From Streptomyces sp. NRRL F-5126 (GTDB taxonomy: Bacteria; Actinomycetota; Actinomycetes; Streptomycetales; Streptomycetaceae): a stretch of 64,000 nucleotides of DNA. Shown here in pieces: positions 1 through 8,375 of this stretch; within the stretch, counting starts at the first letter, position 1; every line of letters begins with the position of its first letter. The notes under the pieces are model-generated. The model was not told the origin of the DNA. It made no database searches and saw only the letters and a list, made by a program, of their open reading frames with translations. The stretch covers positions 1 through 64,000 of the forward strand of contig NZ_JOFZ01000002.1 in the NCBI RefSeq assembly GCF_000721265.1. The letters run 5' to 3'. A program made the position numbers and the translations under genes.

Positions 1-99
1 CACCCGATGCTTCCTCGACAGTCGCATCCTTGCAGCTCAGCGGCACCTTTCTGCTACCAGGGCATCAGCTCAACCAATTCCGCTGAATAGTCGAGGTTG

Positions 100-130
100 A
101 AGCCCCGTCAGGTGCGTCCTGGCGGGGCTT
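100..130. terminator. Hairpin terminator downstream of the integrase
   Basis: A 13-bp stem with one G-T pair (arms 100-112 and 118-130) and a 5-nt loop lies just past the integrase stop codon. It would end the leftward operon and could also block transcription entering from the left. The 99 bases before it contain no gene I can recognise and no tRNA T-arm. Confidence 0.7.
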
Positions 131-139
131 CTGGGATGG

Positions 140-163
140 TTGACGGCAGTAGTTGACGGCAAC
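140..163. repeat. Left-end integrase arm-type repeat
   Basis: Two copies of TTGACGGCA (140-148 and 153-161) lie immediately beyond the integrase stop codon. Almost the same double motif recurs in the same orientation at 9602-9623, just after the last cargo gene. Paired direct motifs near both ends are typical of tyrosine-integrase arm-binding sites. The att core itself is not visible and probably lies left of the window. Confidence 0.55.
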
Positions 164-164
164 G

Positions 165-1472
165 TCAGCGGACGGCGGCTCCGACGAGGGGTGGTTCGTC
201 GCCGTCGTCGGGCCCGCCGGTGATCTCGGCGGGGCTGCGGAGGGCGTGGCCGAGGAGGTCGATGGCGTCGCGCTGGAGGCGGAGCCGGACGTGGGCGTAG
301 ACGGTGGCAGTGACGCCGATGTGGGCGTGGCCCAACAGCTCCTTGATCACGACGAGTTCCACTCCCTGCTCCAGGAGGAGGGTGGCCGCCGAGTGTCGAA
401 GGTCGTGGAACCGGATGCGGCGGAGCCTTGCCTGGCGGAGCAGGGTGTTGAAGTGCCGGGTGAGGGTGGACCCTTCGATCGGTGCGCCGTCGGGTCGGGT
501 GAAGACGTAGCCGCTGTCCTTCCAGCCCGCGCCCGCCGCTTCGTGTTCCTGACGCTGGCGGTTGAGGTGCTGTTCGAGGGAGCGCAGGCACGGCGTCGGT
601 AGGGCGATGCGGCGTTCGGAGCTCTTGGTCTTGGTCGGGAGGGCGGTCAGGCCGCTGGAGTTGGTGCGCTGGAGGGTGCGTCGGATGCTGGCGGTTCCGC
701 CGGCCAGGTCGAGGTCTTCCCAGCGGAGGCCGAGGAGTTCTCCCTTGCGGAGGCCGGTGTGCAGAGCGAGTTCGAACAGCGGCTGCAACCGGTGACCGCT
801 GGTCGCGGTCAGGAATGTGCGCGCTTCGTCGGCGGTGAGGGGTTCGAAGCGGCGGGGCCGGGGTGTGCCGGTGCGGACGTTGCGGGCGACGTTGCGCGGG
901 ATCTCCTCCTCGCGCACCGCGTGCTCCAGGGCGGACTTGAGGACGGAGTGCACGTAGGCGAGGGTCAGCGGTGAGAGCCGCTTGGAGCAGCACTTTTCGG
1001 CAGCGCAGCAGAGGGGCTCATCGCGGGCGGTGTCGAGGCCGCGGGTGCAGCACTGGCAGGTGGTGCGGAGGTGGTTGAGCCAGGTGCGGACGTCCTTGGC
1101 GGTGAGCTTGGCGAGCTTCTTCCGGCCGAGGCCGGGGATGAGGTAGAGGCGGGCGACGGCGGTGTAGCGGGTGTGGGTGTTCTCGCGGAGCTGGTGGACG
1201 GCGACAGCGTCGAGCCAGTACGTCAGGTACGCAGCCACGCTGCCCTGCGCGGAGGGGACGGGGAGGCCGCGGTTGCTGGCGGCGATCTTCTCCGTGAGCT
1301 TCGCCAGGGCCTCCTTCCTTGTGGTGCCGTAGACACGGACGCGCTTGCGGGTGTTGCCGGGGGCCAGGACGTATCCGGCGGCCTCCCAGCGGCTGTCTTT
1401 GCGCTGGTAGACGGTCCCGTCGCCGTTGGCGCGGACGCGGCGGGAGGCGGGGGTGTCGCGGGGTGTGGTCAT
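165..1472 (-). CDS. int: Site-specific tyrosine integrase of an AICE
   Basis: This 435-residue tyrosine recombinase would integrate and excise the element between attP and attB. The N-terminal half has the arm-binding and SAM-like core-binding regions, with an unusual cysteine-rich insert around residues 138-163 (CQCC...CC...CC). The catalytic domain shows the first Arg in TGLRKGE (about 242), the HDLRH box (about 360) and the nucleophilic Tyr in TVYAHV (about 398). The start codon overlaps the stop of the preceding excisionase gene as TGATG, so the two are translationally coupled. All key residues are present, so the enzyme looks functional. Confidence 0.95.
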   Translation of the reverse strand: MTTPRDTPASRRVRANGDGTVYQRKDSRWEAAGYVLAPGNTRKRVRVYGTTRKEALAKLTEKIAASNRGLPVPSAQGSVAAYLTYWLDAVAVHQLRENTHTRYTAVARLYLIPGLGRKKLAKLTAKDVRTWLNHLRTTCQCCTRGLDTARDEPLCCAAEKCCSKRLSPLTLAYVHSVLKSALEHAVREEEIPRNVARNVRTGTPRPRRFEPLTADEARTFLTATSGHRLQPLFELALHTGLRKGELLGLRWEDLDLAGGTASIRRTLQRTNSSGLTALPTKTKSSERRIALPTPCLRSLEQHLNRQRQEHEAAGAGWKDSGYVFTRPDGAPIEGSTLTRHFNTLLRQARLRRIRFHDLRHSAATLLLEQGVELVVIKELLGHAHIGVTATVYAHVRLRLQRDAIDLLGHALRSPAEITGGPDDGDEPPLVGAAVR

Positions 1473-1693
1473 CAGGCGACGTCCTGTTCGAGGCGGGTGC
1501 GGATGAAGTCGGTGAGGGCGCGGGTGGGGATGCGGCGGGCGCGGCCGAGGGTGATCGAGGCGAGCTGTCCGGTGCGGAGCAGGTCGTAGACGGTGGAGCG
1601 GCCGAGCTGGAGGCGGGCCATGACCTGGGGGACCGTCAGCAACTCCAGCGCCGGGCTGGCAGGGTGGAGGACGGCGGGCGGGGGCGAGCCCAT
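1472..1693 (-). CDS. xis: Excisionase / helix-turn-helix DNA-binding protein
   Basis: A 73-residue protein with a MerR/excisionase-like helix-turn-helix (LTVPQVMARLQLGRSTVYDL) followed by a short wing and a basic C-terminus. Small proteins of this kind, fused by overlapping codons to int, act as recombination directionality factors in pSAM2-type elements. The ATG at 1693 shares a base with the stop of the upstream repSA-like gene, and its own stop overlaps the int start. Replication, excision and integration genes therefore form one leftward transcript. Confidence 0.85.
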   Translation of the reverse strand: MGSPPPAVLHPASPALELLTVPQVMARLQLGRSTVYDLLRTGQLASITLGRARRIPTRALTDFIRTRLEQDVA

Positions 1694-3138
1694 CAGCAGC
1701 CCCCTTCGGCCGTGAACTGCCGTTCCAGTTCCTTGCGGTGCCGGACGTGGGCGGCGAGGAGGGCCGCGCCGGGGCTGTAGCCCGAGCCGAGGTAGTCCCA
1801 GTGGCCGACGACGAGGGTGGTCGCCGGGTCGAGGTCGGGCAGGCCGGCGTTGGCGTGGGTCTGTTCGGTGCGCCAGGCGCGGCGGGCGTCGCGCAGCGCG
1901 CCGAGGGTGGTGGAGTAGCGGCGGGACTTGGTGGAGAAGTGGCCCCGGAAGCCCAGCATGTGGGCCCACTTCCAGAGCTTGAGGTCGGCGAACTCGGCGA
2001 GTTTGCCCAGCTCCCAGCAGGTGCGGATCATCTGCCGCACATGGGGTGCGACGGCGAGGCGGGGCAGGGGCCGGGCCTGTCCGGTGCCGTCACAGGCAGT
2101 GCAGGGGAGCGGGGTTCCCTGAGGCAGGAGGGTGGCGCCGCGCCCGTGGCAGGGGTGGCAGAACAGGGCGCGGTCGAGGGTGCCGGAGGCGTCGGCGGAT
2201 TTGGTGGCGTACTTAGCCACGTAGGCGGCGACCGCTTGATCGGTCAGTTCGGCGTCGGTGCCGAAGGCGGCGATCTCGCGTACGTCGAGCTGTTGGCCCC
2301 AGGCGAGTTGGCGTTCCCCGATAGCGTCCGACACGAGCGTGATGCGGGCGCGGGGTGCGGCGGCGCGGATGGCGTCGGTGAGCACGGCGACGGTGGCGCA
2401 CGAGGGCGGGGGCTGGGTGCTGCCGTCGGGGCCGTCGAGCCGGATGACGGCGTGGAAGTGGACCAGGCCGCGCTTCTGGTACTCGGCGACCTTGGCGAAG
2501 GACACCCGCAGGACCGCGCGGGCGGCCTTCTGGGTGAGGCCGAGCCGGACGGCGATCTCCCGGCGCAGGTAGGTGGTGAAGCGCGCCCAGAGCGCGGAGG
2601 CGTGGGCGTTGAAGAGGACGGCGCCCGCGTAGTCGTATGTCGCCGGGTTCAGCGGCGTGCCGAGCAGGGGGTCCGTGGGTTCGTGGCGGGTGCCGCAGCG
2701 ACAGGCCCGGACGTCGCCGCCAGGCGTGGTGGGGCGGTTGTGGACAGGGCCGAAGGAGGGAGCGGTAAGGGTGGCGAAGACGCGGGGGTGAGTGCGCACG
2801 GTGTCGGGCACGGTCTTGCCGCCGGACAGGCCCGCCCGGATGAGCTGGTAGGTGTCGGCGGCGTAGAGGCGGGAGCAGGCCGGGCAGCGGGAGGCGCGAC
2901 GGTTGCCGCACGCGGTGAGCAGGCTGCCCGTGGGCTCGTCCGAGGAGGTGTAGGAGCGCAGTACCTCACCGGTCGCGGTGTCGACGGTGGCGGTGTGGCC
3001 GGTCAGGCGGACGGGTTCGGTGCAGCCGCCGAGGCGTTCGATCTGCTGCTGTGCGCGGTCGAAGTCGGGCTGGTTGACGAGGTGGAGCAGGTCCCGCACG
3101 GCGGGGCTTGCCACGTGGCGCAGGTCCAGGGTGACCAT
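1693..3138 (-). CDS. repSA: RepSA-like replication initiator
   Basis: A 481-residue protein of the replication initiator family found in AICEs. It has an N-terminal cysteine motif (CPAC near residue 80), a central HFH motif (GLVHFHAVIRL) like the metal-binding motif of HUH rolling-circle initiators, and a second zinc-like region (CHPC...CTAC). It probably nicks the element origin and allows rolling-circle replication after excision. A strong start context is not obvious; ATG at 3138 is the first good start. It lies upstream of and overlaps xis. The catalytic tyrosine cannot be assigned by eye. Confidence 0.85.
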   Translation of the reverse strand: MVTLDLRHVASPAVRDLLHLVNQPDFDRAQQQIERLGGCTEPVRLTGHTATVDTATGEVLRSYTSSDEPTGSLLTACGNRRASRCPACSRLYAADTYQLIRAGLSGGKTVPDTVRTHPRVFATLTAPSFGPVHNRPTTPGGDVRACRCGTRHEPTDPLLGTPLNPATYDYAGAVLFNAHASALWARFTTYLRREIAVRLGLTQKAARAVLRVSFAKVAEYQKRGLVHFHAVIRLDGPDGSTQPPPSCATVAVLTDAIRAAAPRARITLVSDAIGERQLAWGQQLDVREIAAFGTDAELTDQAVAAYVAKYATKSADASGTLDRALFCHPCHGRGATLLPQGTPLPCTACDGTGQARPLPRLAVAPHVRQMIRTCWELGKLAEFADLKLWKWAHMLGFRGHFSTKSRRYSTTLGALRDARRAWRTEQTHANAGLPDLDPATTLVVGHWDYLGSGYSPGAALLAAHVRHRKELERQFTAEGGC

Positions 3139-3287
3139 TCGGGGCGTGTCCCTTCTATCGGGTGGGTGGCCTCGAGCTCAACCAGCCAGGCAGGAAGGCG
3201 AGTTGGCGCTGCTCGGGGCATGACGAACCAGGCCCATGGGCGGGCGTGGGGTTCAGCGAGGGTGATGCGGCTGGCGAGGGCCGGGGC

Positions 3288-4031
3288 TCAGAGCTGAGCG
3301 AGCGCGGCGGCGGCTACCGGCAGGGCGATGCCCATGCGGGTTCCCAGGTGGGTGGCGGTGATCGGTGTTCCGTGCTCGGTGCGGTGGGTGTCCGCGATGC
3401 GCCGGGCCGCGTCCAGGAGGGCGGCCGGCAAGCCTGGGCCGGAGGCGGGCCGGGCCATTTTGGCGACGGCGACGGACGGAGCGGCGGCTGGAATCGGAGC
3501 GGGTTCCAGTTCCTCGGTTGCCGAGGCGATGTCGACCAGGGCGGGCGTCGGGGGCTCGGGTGCGGGTGCTTTGTCGGGCACCGGCTCGGAGATGGGGGTG
3601 GGCGTTTCCTCCAGATGCCGGGTGGGGTGGGTGAGGGTGTGGAACTGGGCGAGGAAGGCGGGGCCGACGTGGCCCCAGCCGAGGAGTAGGAGCGGGGCGA
3701 CGGTGTCCAGGCAGGCGCGGCCGTAGCGTCCGGTCAGCAGCGGTTCGGCGGTGTTCAGGGCGAGGGTGAGCAGGCCGCACAGGTGCAGCAGCCGGGTACC
3801 GGCCTCCAACTCCGCCTTGGCGACGCCGCGCAGGGCAAGGAACCGCAGCGCGACCAGGAGCCCGACGACGGACAGGTCGACCATGGGGGCGATCAGCGGC
3901 GCGATCGGATGGGGGACGCCGAGGCGCAGTGCGAGTGCCCAGACGTTGCCGAAGGAGAAGACGAAGGCCAGGGCCGCGATGACCGCCATGACCACGGTCA
4001 CGGTGCGTCGGGTGAACCGTTCCTCCGCCAT
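3288..4031 (-). CDS. DUF2637 membrane protein (SpdB-like transfer gene)
   Basis: A 247-residue protein with about four hydrophobic segments in the first 150 residues and a soluble, proline-rich C-terminal tail. DUF2637 proteins sit next to traB in Streptomyces plasmids and AICEs and are linked to the spread (spd) function, the intramycelial distribution of the element. The ATG at 4031 follows a near-perfect AGGAGG ribosome-binding site. Between traB and repSA, it most likely helps TraB at the membrane. Exact biochemical role is unknown. Confidence 0.75.
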   Translation of the reverse strand: MAEERFTRRTVTVVMAVIAALAFVFSFGNVWALALRLGVPHPIAPLIAPMVDLSVVGLLVALRFLALRGVAKAELEAGTRLLHLCGLLTLALNTAEPLLTGRYGRACLDTVAPLLLLGWGHVGPAFLAQFHTLTHPTRHLEETPTPISEPVPDKAPAPEPPTPALVDIASATEELEPAPIPAAAPSVAVAKMARPASGPGLPAALLDAARRIADTHRTEHGTPITATHLGTRMGIALPVAAAALAQL

Positions 4032-4067
4032 GCGTTCAACCTCCTTTCTGGGAGAGGTCGTTCGTGA

Positions 4068-5459
4068 CTACTTGGTGAGTGGGGCCGGGGATGTTGTCGT
4101 CCGGCTGGTCGAGTGGAGAAGGGCGTCCAGGCACAGGTCCGGGTCGGAGGTCAGGTGCGAGGTGTCCTCGGCGGTGCGGGCGGCGTCGGCGTCGGAGACG
4201 TAGGGGGTGCGGATGCGGGTGTATCCGGGTCGGCCCTGCATCGCCATGACCGCGACGCCGACGTAGGCGGGGTCCTGCAAGGTGACCGGGCTGGCGTCAG
4301 GCCAGTTGCGGATGTCCTCGCCGAGAGCGGCCACCGCGGCTTCCACGGTCTTCTGCGCGAAGGACAGTCCGATGGGGCACACGTCGCGGATGAAGGTCGG
4401 GATGGCGTCGCCGGTTGTCTTCTGGCTGATCAGGATCACCAGGATGCCGACGCTGCGGCCCTTCTTGACCAGGTCCTCCACCAGCCGGGCGTTCTCCGCC
4501 GTCAGCGCGCCCAGCCGCTTGGTAGTGGCGTCGCTGCCCTTGTACTCGCGGAAGAACGTATGCGCCTCATCGATGATCAGGACCGTGAGCGGCCACTGCG
4601 GCGAGGGACCGACGTGCCACATGTTCTTCACGCCCAGCACGTCTCGGATTACCGAGGACCGCCGCTTGCGCAGCTCCACCAGGCGCTTGAACAGCGCGTT
4701 GGCTTCGTCCAGGTTGTCCCCGCAGAACGCGAACATCCGCTTGACCAGGTCGGCGTAATCGCCCTCCGAGGCCCGCGACACCTTCCCGTCCGCCGTCGCG
4801 ATCTGCACGGACGGAGACGGCGCGAAGTCGCAGACGAACTTGTTGACCCCCGAGGTCTTGCCCGCACCGGGGACGCCGGCCACCGTCACCCCCGGCACGT
4901 TCGCCAGGGACACGCATACCCGGGCGGCATACTCGTCCACGCCCAACTCCCAGCGCGTCAGGTCCACGGGCGGGAGTCCGGTGGGCCGGTGTGCGGTTGG
5001 CGTGGTCAGCGGGTCCGAGCGCACGCCCCGGATCACCACCCTGCCCGGACCGTCCCGCAGGACGGAGACCCGCGTGCACCGCCAGGCATCTGCCAGGAAC
5101 CGTGCCGATTTCTGGTACTCCTCCAGCCCGACCTTCGGCAGCGTCCGAGCCCGCACGATCACGCCGAACCGGTCCGGCGTCACCTTGATCTTCGGAGTCA
5201 GCACCCGGGGCGCGGGGGTGGGGCTGTCCTTGGATACGGTGATCTGCGCGAGCAGGCTCGGGGTCTTGTCGGTGACCGCCAGCCCGGCCATCCGCGCGAG
5301 CCGCACCCAACCCCAGCGCACCCGCACGGCCTGCCGCATGCTGACCCTCGTGTCCTTGTCGGCCCGGACGTAGCGCACCACCGTCACCAGCAGCCACACA
5401 CTGACCAGCGCGACCACGACCAGCAGCGCGCCCGAGGCGTACCCCGTCACGGCATCCAC
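4068..5459 (-). CDS. traB: FtsK/SpoIIIE-type conjugal DNA translocase (TraB-like)
   Basis: Motor protein for conjugal transfer of double-stranded DNA between hyphae, as in Streptomyces TraB. About 463 residues: an N-terminal membrane segment (near LLVVVALVSVWLLVTVVRY), then a FtsK-like ATPase with Walker A GVPGAGKTSG and Walker B LTVLIIDEAH. The GTG at 5459 is preferred because GAGGGGG lies six bases before it. An alternative GTG at 5477 would overlap the upstream stop by 17 bases. It is shorter than plasmid TraB proteins, as is usual in AICEs; the C-terminal wing that reads the clt locus is not identifiable by eye. Confidence 0.9.
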   Translation of the reverse strand: MDAVTGYASGALLVVVALVSVWLLVTVVRYVRADKDTRVSMRQAVRVRWGWVRLARMAGLAVTDKTPSLLAQITVSKDSPTPAPRVLTPKIKVTPDRFGVIVRARTLPKVGLEEYQKSARFLADAWRCTRVSVLRDGPGRVVIRGVRSDPLTTPTAHRPTGLPPVDLTRWELGVDEYAARVCVSLANVPGVTVAGVPGAGKTSGVNKFVCDFAPSPSVQIATADGKVSRASEGDYADLVKRMFAFCGDNLDEANALFKRLVELRKRRSSVIRDVLGVKNMWHVGPSPQWPLTVLIIDEAHTFFREYKGSDATTKRLGALTAENARLVEDLVKKGRSVGILVILISQKTTGDAIPTFIRDVCPIGLSFAQKTVEAAVAALGEDIRNWPDASPVTLQDPAYVGVAVMAMQGRPGYTRIRTPYVSDADAARTAEDTSHLTSDPDLCLDALLHSTSRTTTSPAPLTK

Positions 5460-5460
5460 G

Positions 5461-5649
5461 TCACGCCCCCTCTTCACGTATCAGGCCGAGCATGTGACCC
5501 AGCTCCAGGCGGGCCGCCTGCTCCGGGTTCAGGCCAAGTAGATCGAGCACCGCCGTCGAGACGGCGAACGTGGCCTTGCCCTCGGTCCCCGGCAGGGGCT
5601 GGAGCGGGTACAACTCCTGCTCCGGCGCGGGGGTTTCGAAGCGGATCAC
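5461..5649 (-). CDS. Small acidic hypothetical AICE protein
   Basis: A 62-residue acidic protein without membrane segments or recognisable domain. Its GTG overlaps the stop codon of the preceding gene as GTGA, and its own stop lies within a few bases of the traB start, so it is translated as part of the transfer operon. Small genes at this position are common in AICEs but I cannot name a function. Confidence 0.7.
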   Translation of the reverse strand: MIRFETPAPEQELYPLQPLPGTEGKATFAVSTAVLDLLGLNPEQAARLELGHMLGLIREEGA

Positions 5650-5999
5650 TGGGCCGCCTCCACCGTCACCAGCTCCAGGCGGGCGGCGCGGTAGGCGACG
5701 CCGTCGGAGAGCTGACCGTTGAAGATCCGCGCCCACGGAGTCGCGAACAGCTCCACGGGCCGCACCATCGCGCCCGGCTTGAGCCCGGCCGCCAGCCCGG
5801 TCTCCGGGACCGTGATCTTCAGGACCTCGGCCCGGCCGTCCTCCATGAGCATCACGGTCACCGTGTACAGCGACGCACCGGTCTCCCGGTCGGTGGCGAC
5901 CTCCCCGGTCTGCTGGTCCTTGATCTTCAGCACCGGCTCGGTGCCCGCGATGCACACCGCAGTCGGCAGCAGAGCAACACGGATTCGAGTCATGGCCAT
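5646..5999 (-). CDS. SCO3933-family AICE protein
   Basis: A 117-residue protein resembling the small AICE proteins often annotated as SCO3933-family regulatory protein. It looks like a compact beta-rich single domain (IRVALLPTAVCI, VTVMLMEDGRAEVLKITVP). It heads the leftward transfer/replication operon and overlaps the next gene by four bases. ATG at 5999 follows GAGGA at suitable spacing; ATG at 5993 is an alternative. No catalytic motif is visible and its molecular role is unknown. Confidence 0.65.
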   Translation of the reverse strand: MAMTRIRVALLPTAVCIAGTEPVLKIKDQQTGEVATDRETGASLYTVTVMLMEDGRAEVLKITVPETGLAAGLKPGAMVRPVELFATPWARIFNGQLSDGVAYRAARLELVTVEAAQ

Positions 6000-6176
6000 G
6001 CCATCACATCCTCGTTCGACGGAGCCGCTTGATCGACTCGCCATGAGCATAAGGAGATCATCGCTCAACTTGCAAGAGCGATTAGCTTGTGAAGTCGATG
6101 AGGTGCGGTGAGCGCCCGGTGGGTAGCACGTGGATGTGCCTGTAGCGCTACGGGCTGCTGGCGATACCGTGGGGGC
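6000..6176. promoter_or_regulatory. Divergent control region with palindromes between transfer operon and GntR gene
   Basis: This 177-bp region separates the leftward transfer operon from the rightward GntR gene. It contains a perfect 10-bp palindrome GTAGCGCTAC at 6142-6151 and CTTGCAAG at 6069-6076. The first palindrome lies about 25 bases before the GntR start, next to a possible -10 (GATACC), a position suited to autorepression as in KorSA of pSAM2. Site assignment is inferred from symmetry and position only. Confidence 0.5.
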
Positions 6177-7049
6177 ATGACCCTGCCCTTGGACGAGGAC
6201 TCCCGGCCGCCGTACCTCCAGGCCGCCGAAGCTCTGCGGGACGCGATCCTGAACGGCGAATTCCGCCCCGGTGAGCGCCTGCCCTCGGCCAACGTGCTGC
6301 GGGAGCGATTCGGTGTCTCCAGCTCCACCGTCCAAAACGCCCTGCGGGTCCTCAAGCAAGAAGGGCTGGTCCACTCCCAGCTCGGCCGAGGCAGCTTCGT
6401 CAGCACGCCCGCGAACGGAAGCACCGAGCCGACCGACAGTGAGCACGACGAGGCTGAGGCCGGAGGGGCGGACTGGCCGGTCGATGTCATCCGTAACGAA
6501 GACGGCCGGCCGCCGTACGTCCAGGTGGCCGACGCCCTACACCGAGAGATCGTGGAAGGCGTCTACCCGCCCGGTTCGCAGTTGCCCCCGGCCCGCGAGA
6601 TCCAAGAGCGGTTCCAAGTCGCCAACTCCACCGCCCAGAACGCCTATCGGAGACTCAAGCAGGCAGGACTGGTGTACGCGGTCAAGGGGCGCGGCGTCTT
6701 CGTGCGCCTTGAGCCGGAGCCGGGCAAGTATCACGGGCCGATCACGAACTACCTGCTGAGGGAGGAGATCGACCGCGAGGCCCGCGCGGCTGCCGCAGAG
6801 TTCGCCGACCTCAGCGATGACGAGTTGCTGGCACGGGAAACGGAGCTCGACCAGCGATGGGTCGCGGTCCGCGAGGAGCACCAGCGGCTCTTCAGCGAGC
6901 GCCGCAAGGTCAAACGCGAGAAGAGTCGACGAGGCCTCTTCCTCCCGCCTCTTCACGACGACGAGACCGAACCGGACACATCGCCGAGCGAGAAGCTGGA
7001 AGCCGCGCTGGCCGCCTCGAAGAAGAAGCGGCAACAACGCCGCCCGTGA
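6177..7049 (+). CDS. GntR-family repressor with two winged-helix domains (KorSA-like)
   Basis: A 290-residue regulator with two separate GntR winged-helix domains, about residues 10-75 and 105-170; both keep the PPYxQ(A/V)A(E/D)AL start, a recognition helix (SSSTVQNAL / ANSTAQNAY) and the G(R)GxFV wing. The rest is charged, probably helical and ends in a basic tail (KKKRQQRRP). In pSAM2 the single-domain GntR protein KorSA represses transfer and replication genes; this divergent gene is in the equivalent place. ATG at 6177 follows GGGGG closely. The tandem domains could recognise a double or bipartite operator. Confidence 0.85.
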   Translation: MTLPLDEDSRPPYLQAAEALRDAILNGEFRPGERLPSANVLRERFGVSSSTVQNALRVLKQEGLVHSQLGRGSFVSTPANGSTEPTDSEHDEAEAGGADWPVDVIRNEDGRPPYVQVADALHREIVEGVYPPGSQLPPAREIQERFQVANSTAQNAYRRLKQAGLVYAVKGRGVFVRLEPEPGKYHGPITNYLLREEIDREARAAAAEFADLSDDELLARETELDQRWVAVREEHQRLFSERRKVKREKSRRGLFLPPLHDDETEPDTSPSEKLEAALAASKKKRQQRRP

Positions 7050-7644
7050 ACGGCACCTCAGCGGGGCAGGGTGACCGGGCAGAGCTGTTCAGAGTTTCTT
7101 TACTTGATCAAGGGCGCCCCGCTGACGCGGGCCGCCGCGCGCCGGCGGCCGGTGACCGCCGCCCGCTCCTGTCTACCGCCCCGCTGGCGACGCCCACCGG
7201 CCACTCGGCGCGCACAAGGCCCGGAAGCATAAGTCGGACTCCCAACCAGAAGCCCCGGTCCGACCGCTCAGCAGTAGATCGGTCGGGCACCGGAAAGGCC
7301 GTCCGGCGAGCTCGTGCCGTGCGGCGTCGGCACCCCGGCGGAGCTGCCGCCCCGGACGCGTGGACCTGGTGCCTGGCTGGGGCCGTGACGATGGAGATAA
7401 CTGGGCTGATGCCGGTGCGGGGTTGAGCGAGGCACACGTGGCGAGTGATCGGTCGGCTTCACCCGCCGTCGTGGCTGACTTTCTGTGGCTGAGGCCAGAA
7501 CCCCCACGGCCATGAGCACGGCACGCACGTGAAGGCCCGTCCCTGCCGGGCTGATCAGGACGGGGGAGCCTCGATCGGCCGCGCACGGCAGGGACGGGAG
7601 CTGGATGGGTCAGCGCGGTGCGGTGTCTGGGAGGACAGGGCGCG
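7050..7644. other. 595-bp non-coding stretch in the AICE with a large inverted repeat
   Basis: No convincing gene is present on either strand. A perfect 13-bp inverted repeat (arms 7536-7548 and 7586-7598, CCCGTCCCTGCCG and its complement, 37-nt loop) lies near the right side, followed by the stop of the leftward DUF7848 gene. It could be a terminator for that leftward pair, or part of a cis-acting locus such as an origin or clt. No poly-T tract follows. Confidence 0.45.
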
Positions 7645-7881
7645 TCATATCTGGTGCCAGGTGCGCCAGGGCCGGGTGATGATCTCCCGGTAGGTGTGGT
7701 GGGACGGGTTCTGGCCGCAGTGCCGCAGCACCCAGTCCTGCGGTTCGGCGAAATCCTCGCTTGTCGGCGAGGTCTCTCCGTCCACGGCGCACTGCATCGC
7801 GTACAGCACCGGCTCCGCGTCCGGCTCGCGGTCGGGCTGGAGCGTCCAGGTCTCGTAGCGCAGGACCGAGCGAGGGGTCAC
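7645..7881 (-). CDS. DUF7848-family small protein
   Basis: A 78-residue protein with the features of DUF7848: a YETWTL-like N-terminal strand, a MQC..C-less variant of the usual two-cysteine core, and the diagnostic tail QDWVLRHCGQNPSHHTYREI. These proteins are common in Streptomyces beside mobile elements and regulators; their function is unknown. The GTG start at 7881 overlaps the upstream stop as GTGA, which fixes the start. Confidence 0.75.
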   Translation of the reverse strand: MTPRSVLRYETWTLQPDREPDAEPVLYAMQCAVDGETSPTSEDFAEPQDWVLRHCGQNPSHHTYREIITRPWRTWHQI

Positions 7882-8120
7882 CGTCCCCACCTCCGGTTGG
7901 CCACAGCCACCTTGGCGCTCAATTCCTCGGCCGTGGTCGGCGGACGTACCTCTTCGGGCGGCACGTCCCACTCCCGGCCACCGCGCGGCGGTCGAAGCTG
8001 TACGTAAGGTCCCACATGGCCCATCACCACGCCCACCTTGCCGTTCCTCCGGTCGACCATGACGGCGCCCACGTCGGGCGAGGCGCTGTGCTCGACCGCG
8101 TCAGGGTTGCGGGCCGTCAT
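7878..8120 (-). CDS. Small conserved protein partner of DUF7848
   Basis: An 80-residue protein with a core that looks like a small beta barrel (VGAVMVDRRNGKVGVVMGHV, then YVQLRPPRGGREWDV). Short proteins of this form are regularly found immediately upstream of DUF7848 genes in Streptomyces. The ATG at 8120 is chosen since it begins the conserved part; a start at 8180 would add 20 unrelated residues. Function unknown; the four-base overlap with the next gene indicates co-translation. Confidence 0.65.
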   Translation of the reverse strand: MTARNPDAVEHSASPDVGAVMVDRRNGKVGVVMGHVGPYVQLRPPRGGREWDVPPEEVRPPTTAEELSAKVAVANRRWGR

Positions 8121-8375
8121 CGTGACCACCCCGGCGAGGCGGTCCGCGACCGGGCATCCAGTCGCAGGGCGGGAACACAAGTGGTGGCGCTCTTACGCAC
8201 GTTGGCACTCCTCGGCGGCGTGGACCGTGCCCCTGGGCGTTATCGGTGCCGCAGGGTCGGCACCGATCCTCACGTCGATCACCGGGACGAAGGAACCTCC
8301 ACCAAACCCCACTCCGGGACGTCCCGCACCATGTAGAACGTCCCTGGTGCCGTCCTGAGATGTAGGGGGAGACTC

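Noticed and set aside
1..99. tRNA gene or tRNA 3' end as the AICE integration site
   Set aside because: No T-arm or acceptor stem pattern is visible here or at 9624-9720; the att site cannot be placed from this window.
4113..6032. Very long rightward open frame opposite traB
   Set aside because: It is antisense to traB and its neighbours, has His/Arg/Pro-rich low-complexity translation and no start context; typical shadow of a high-GC gene.
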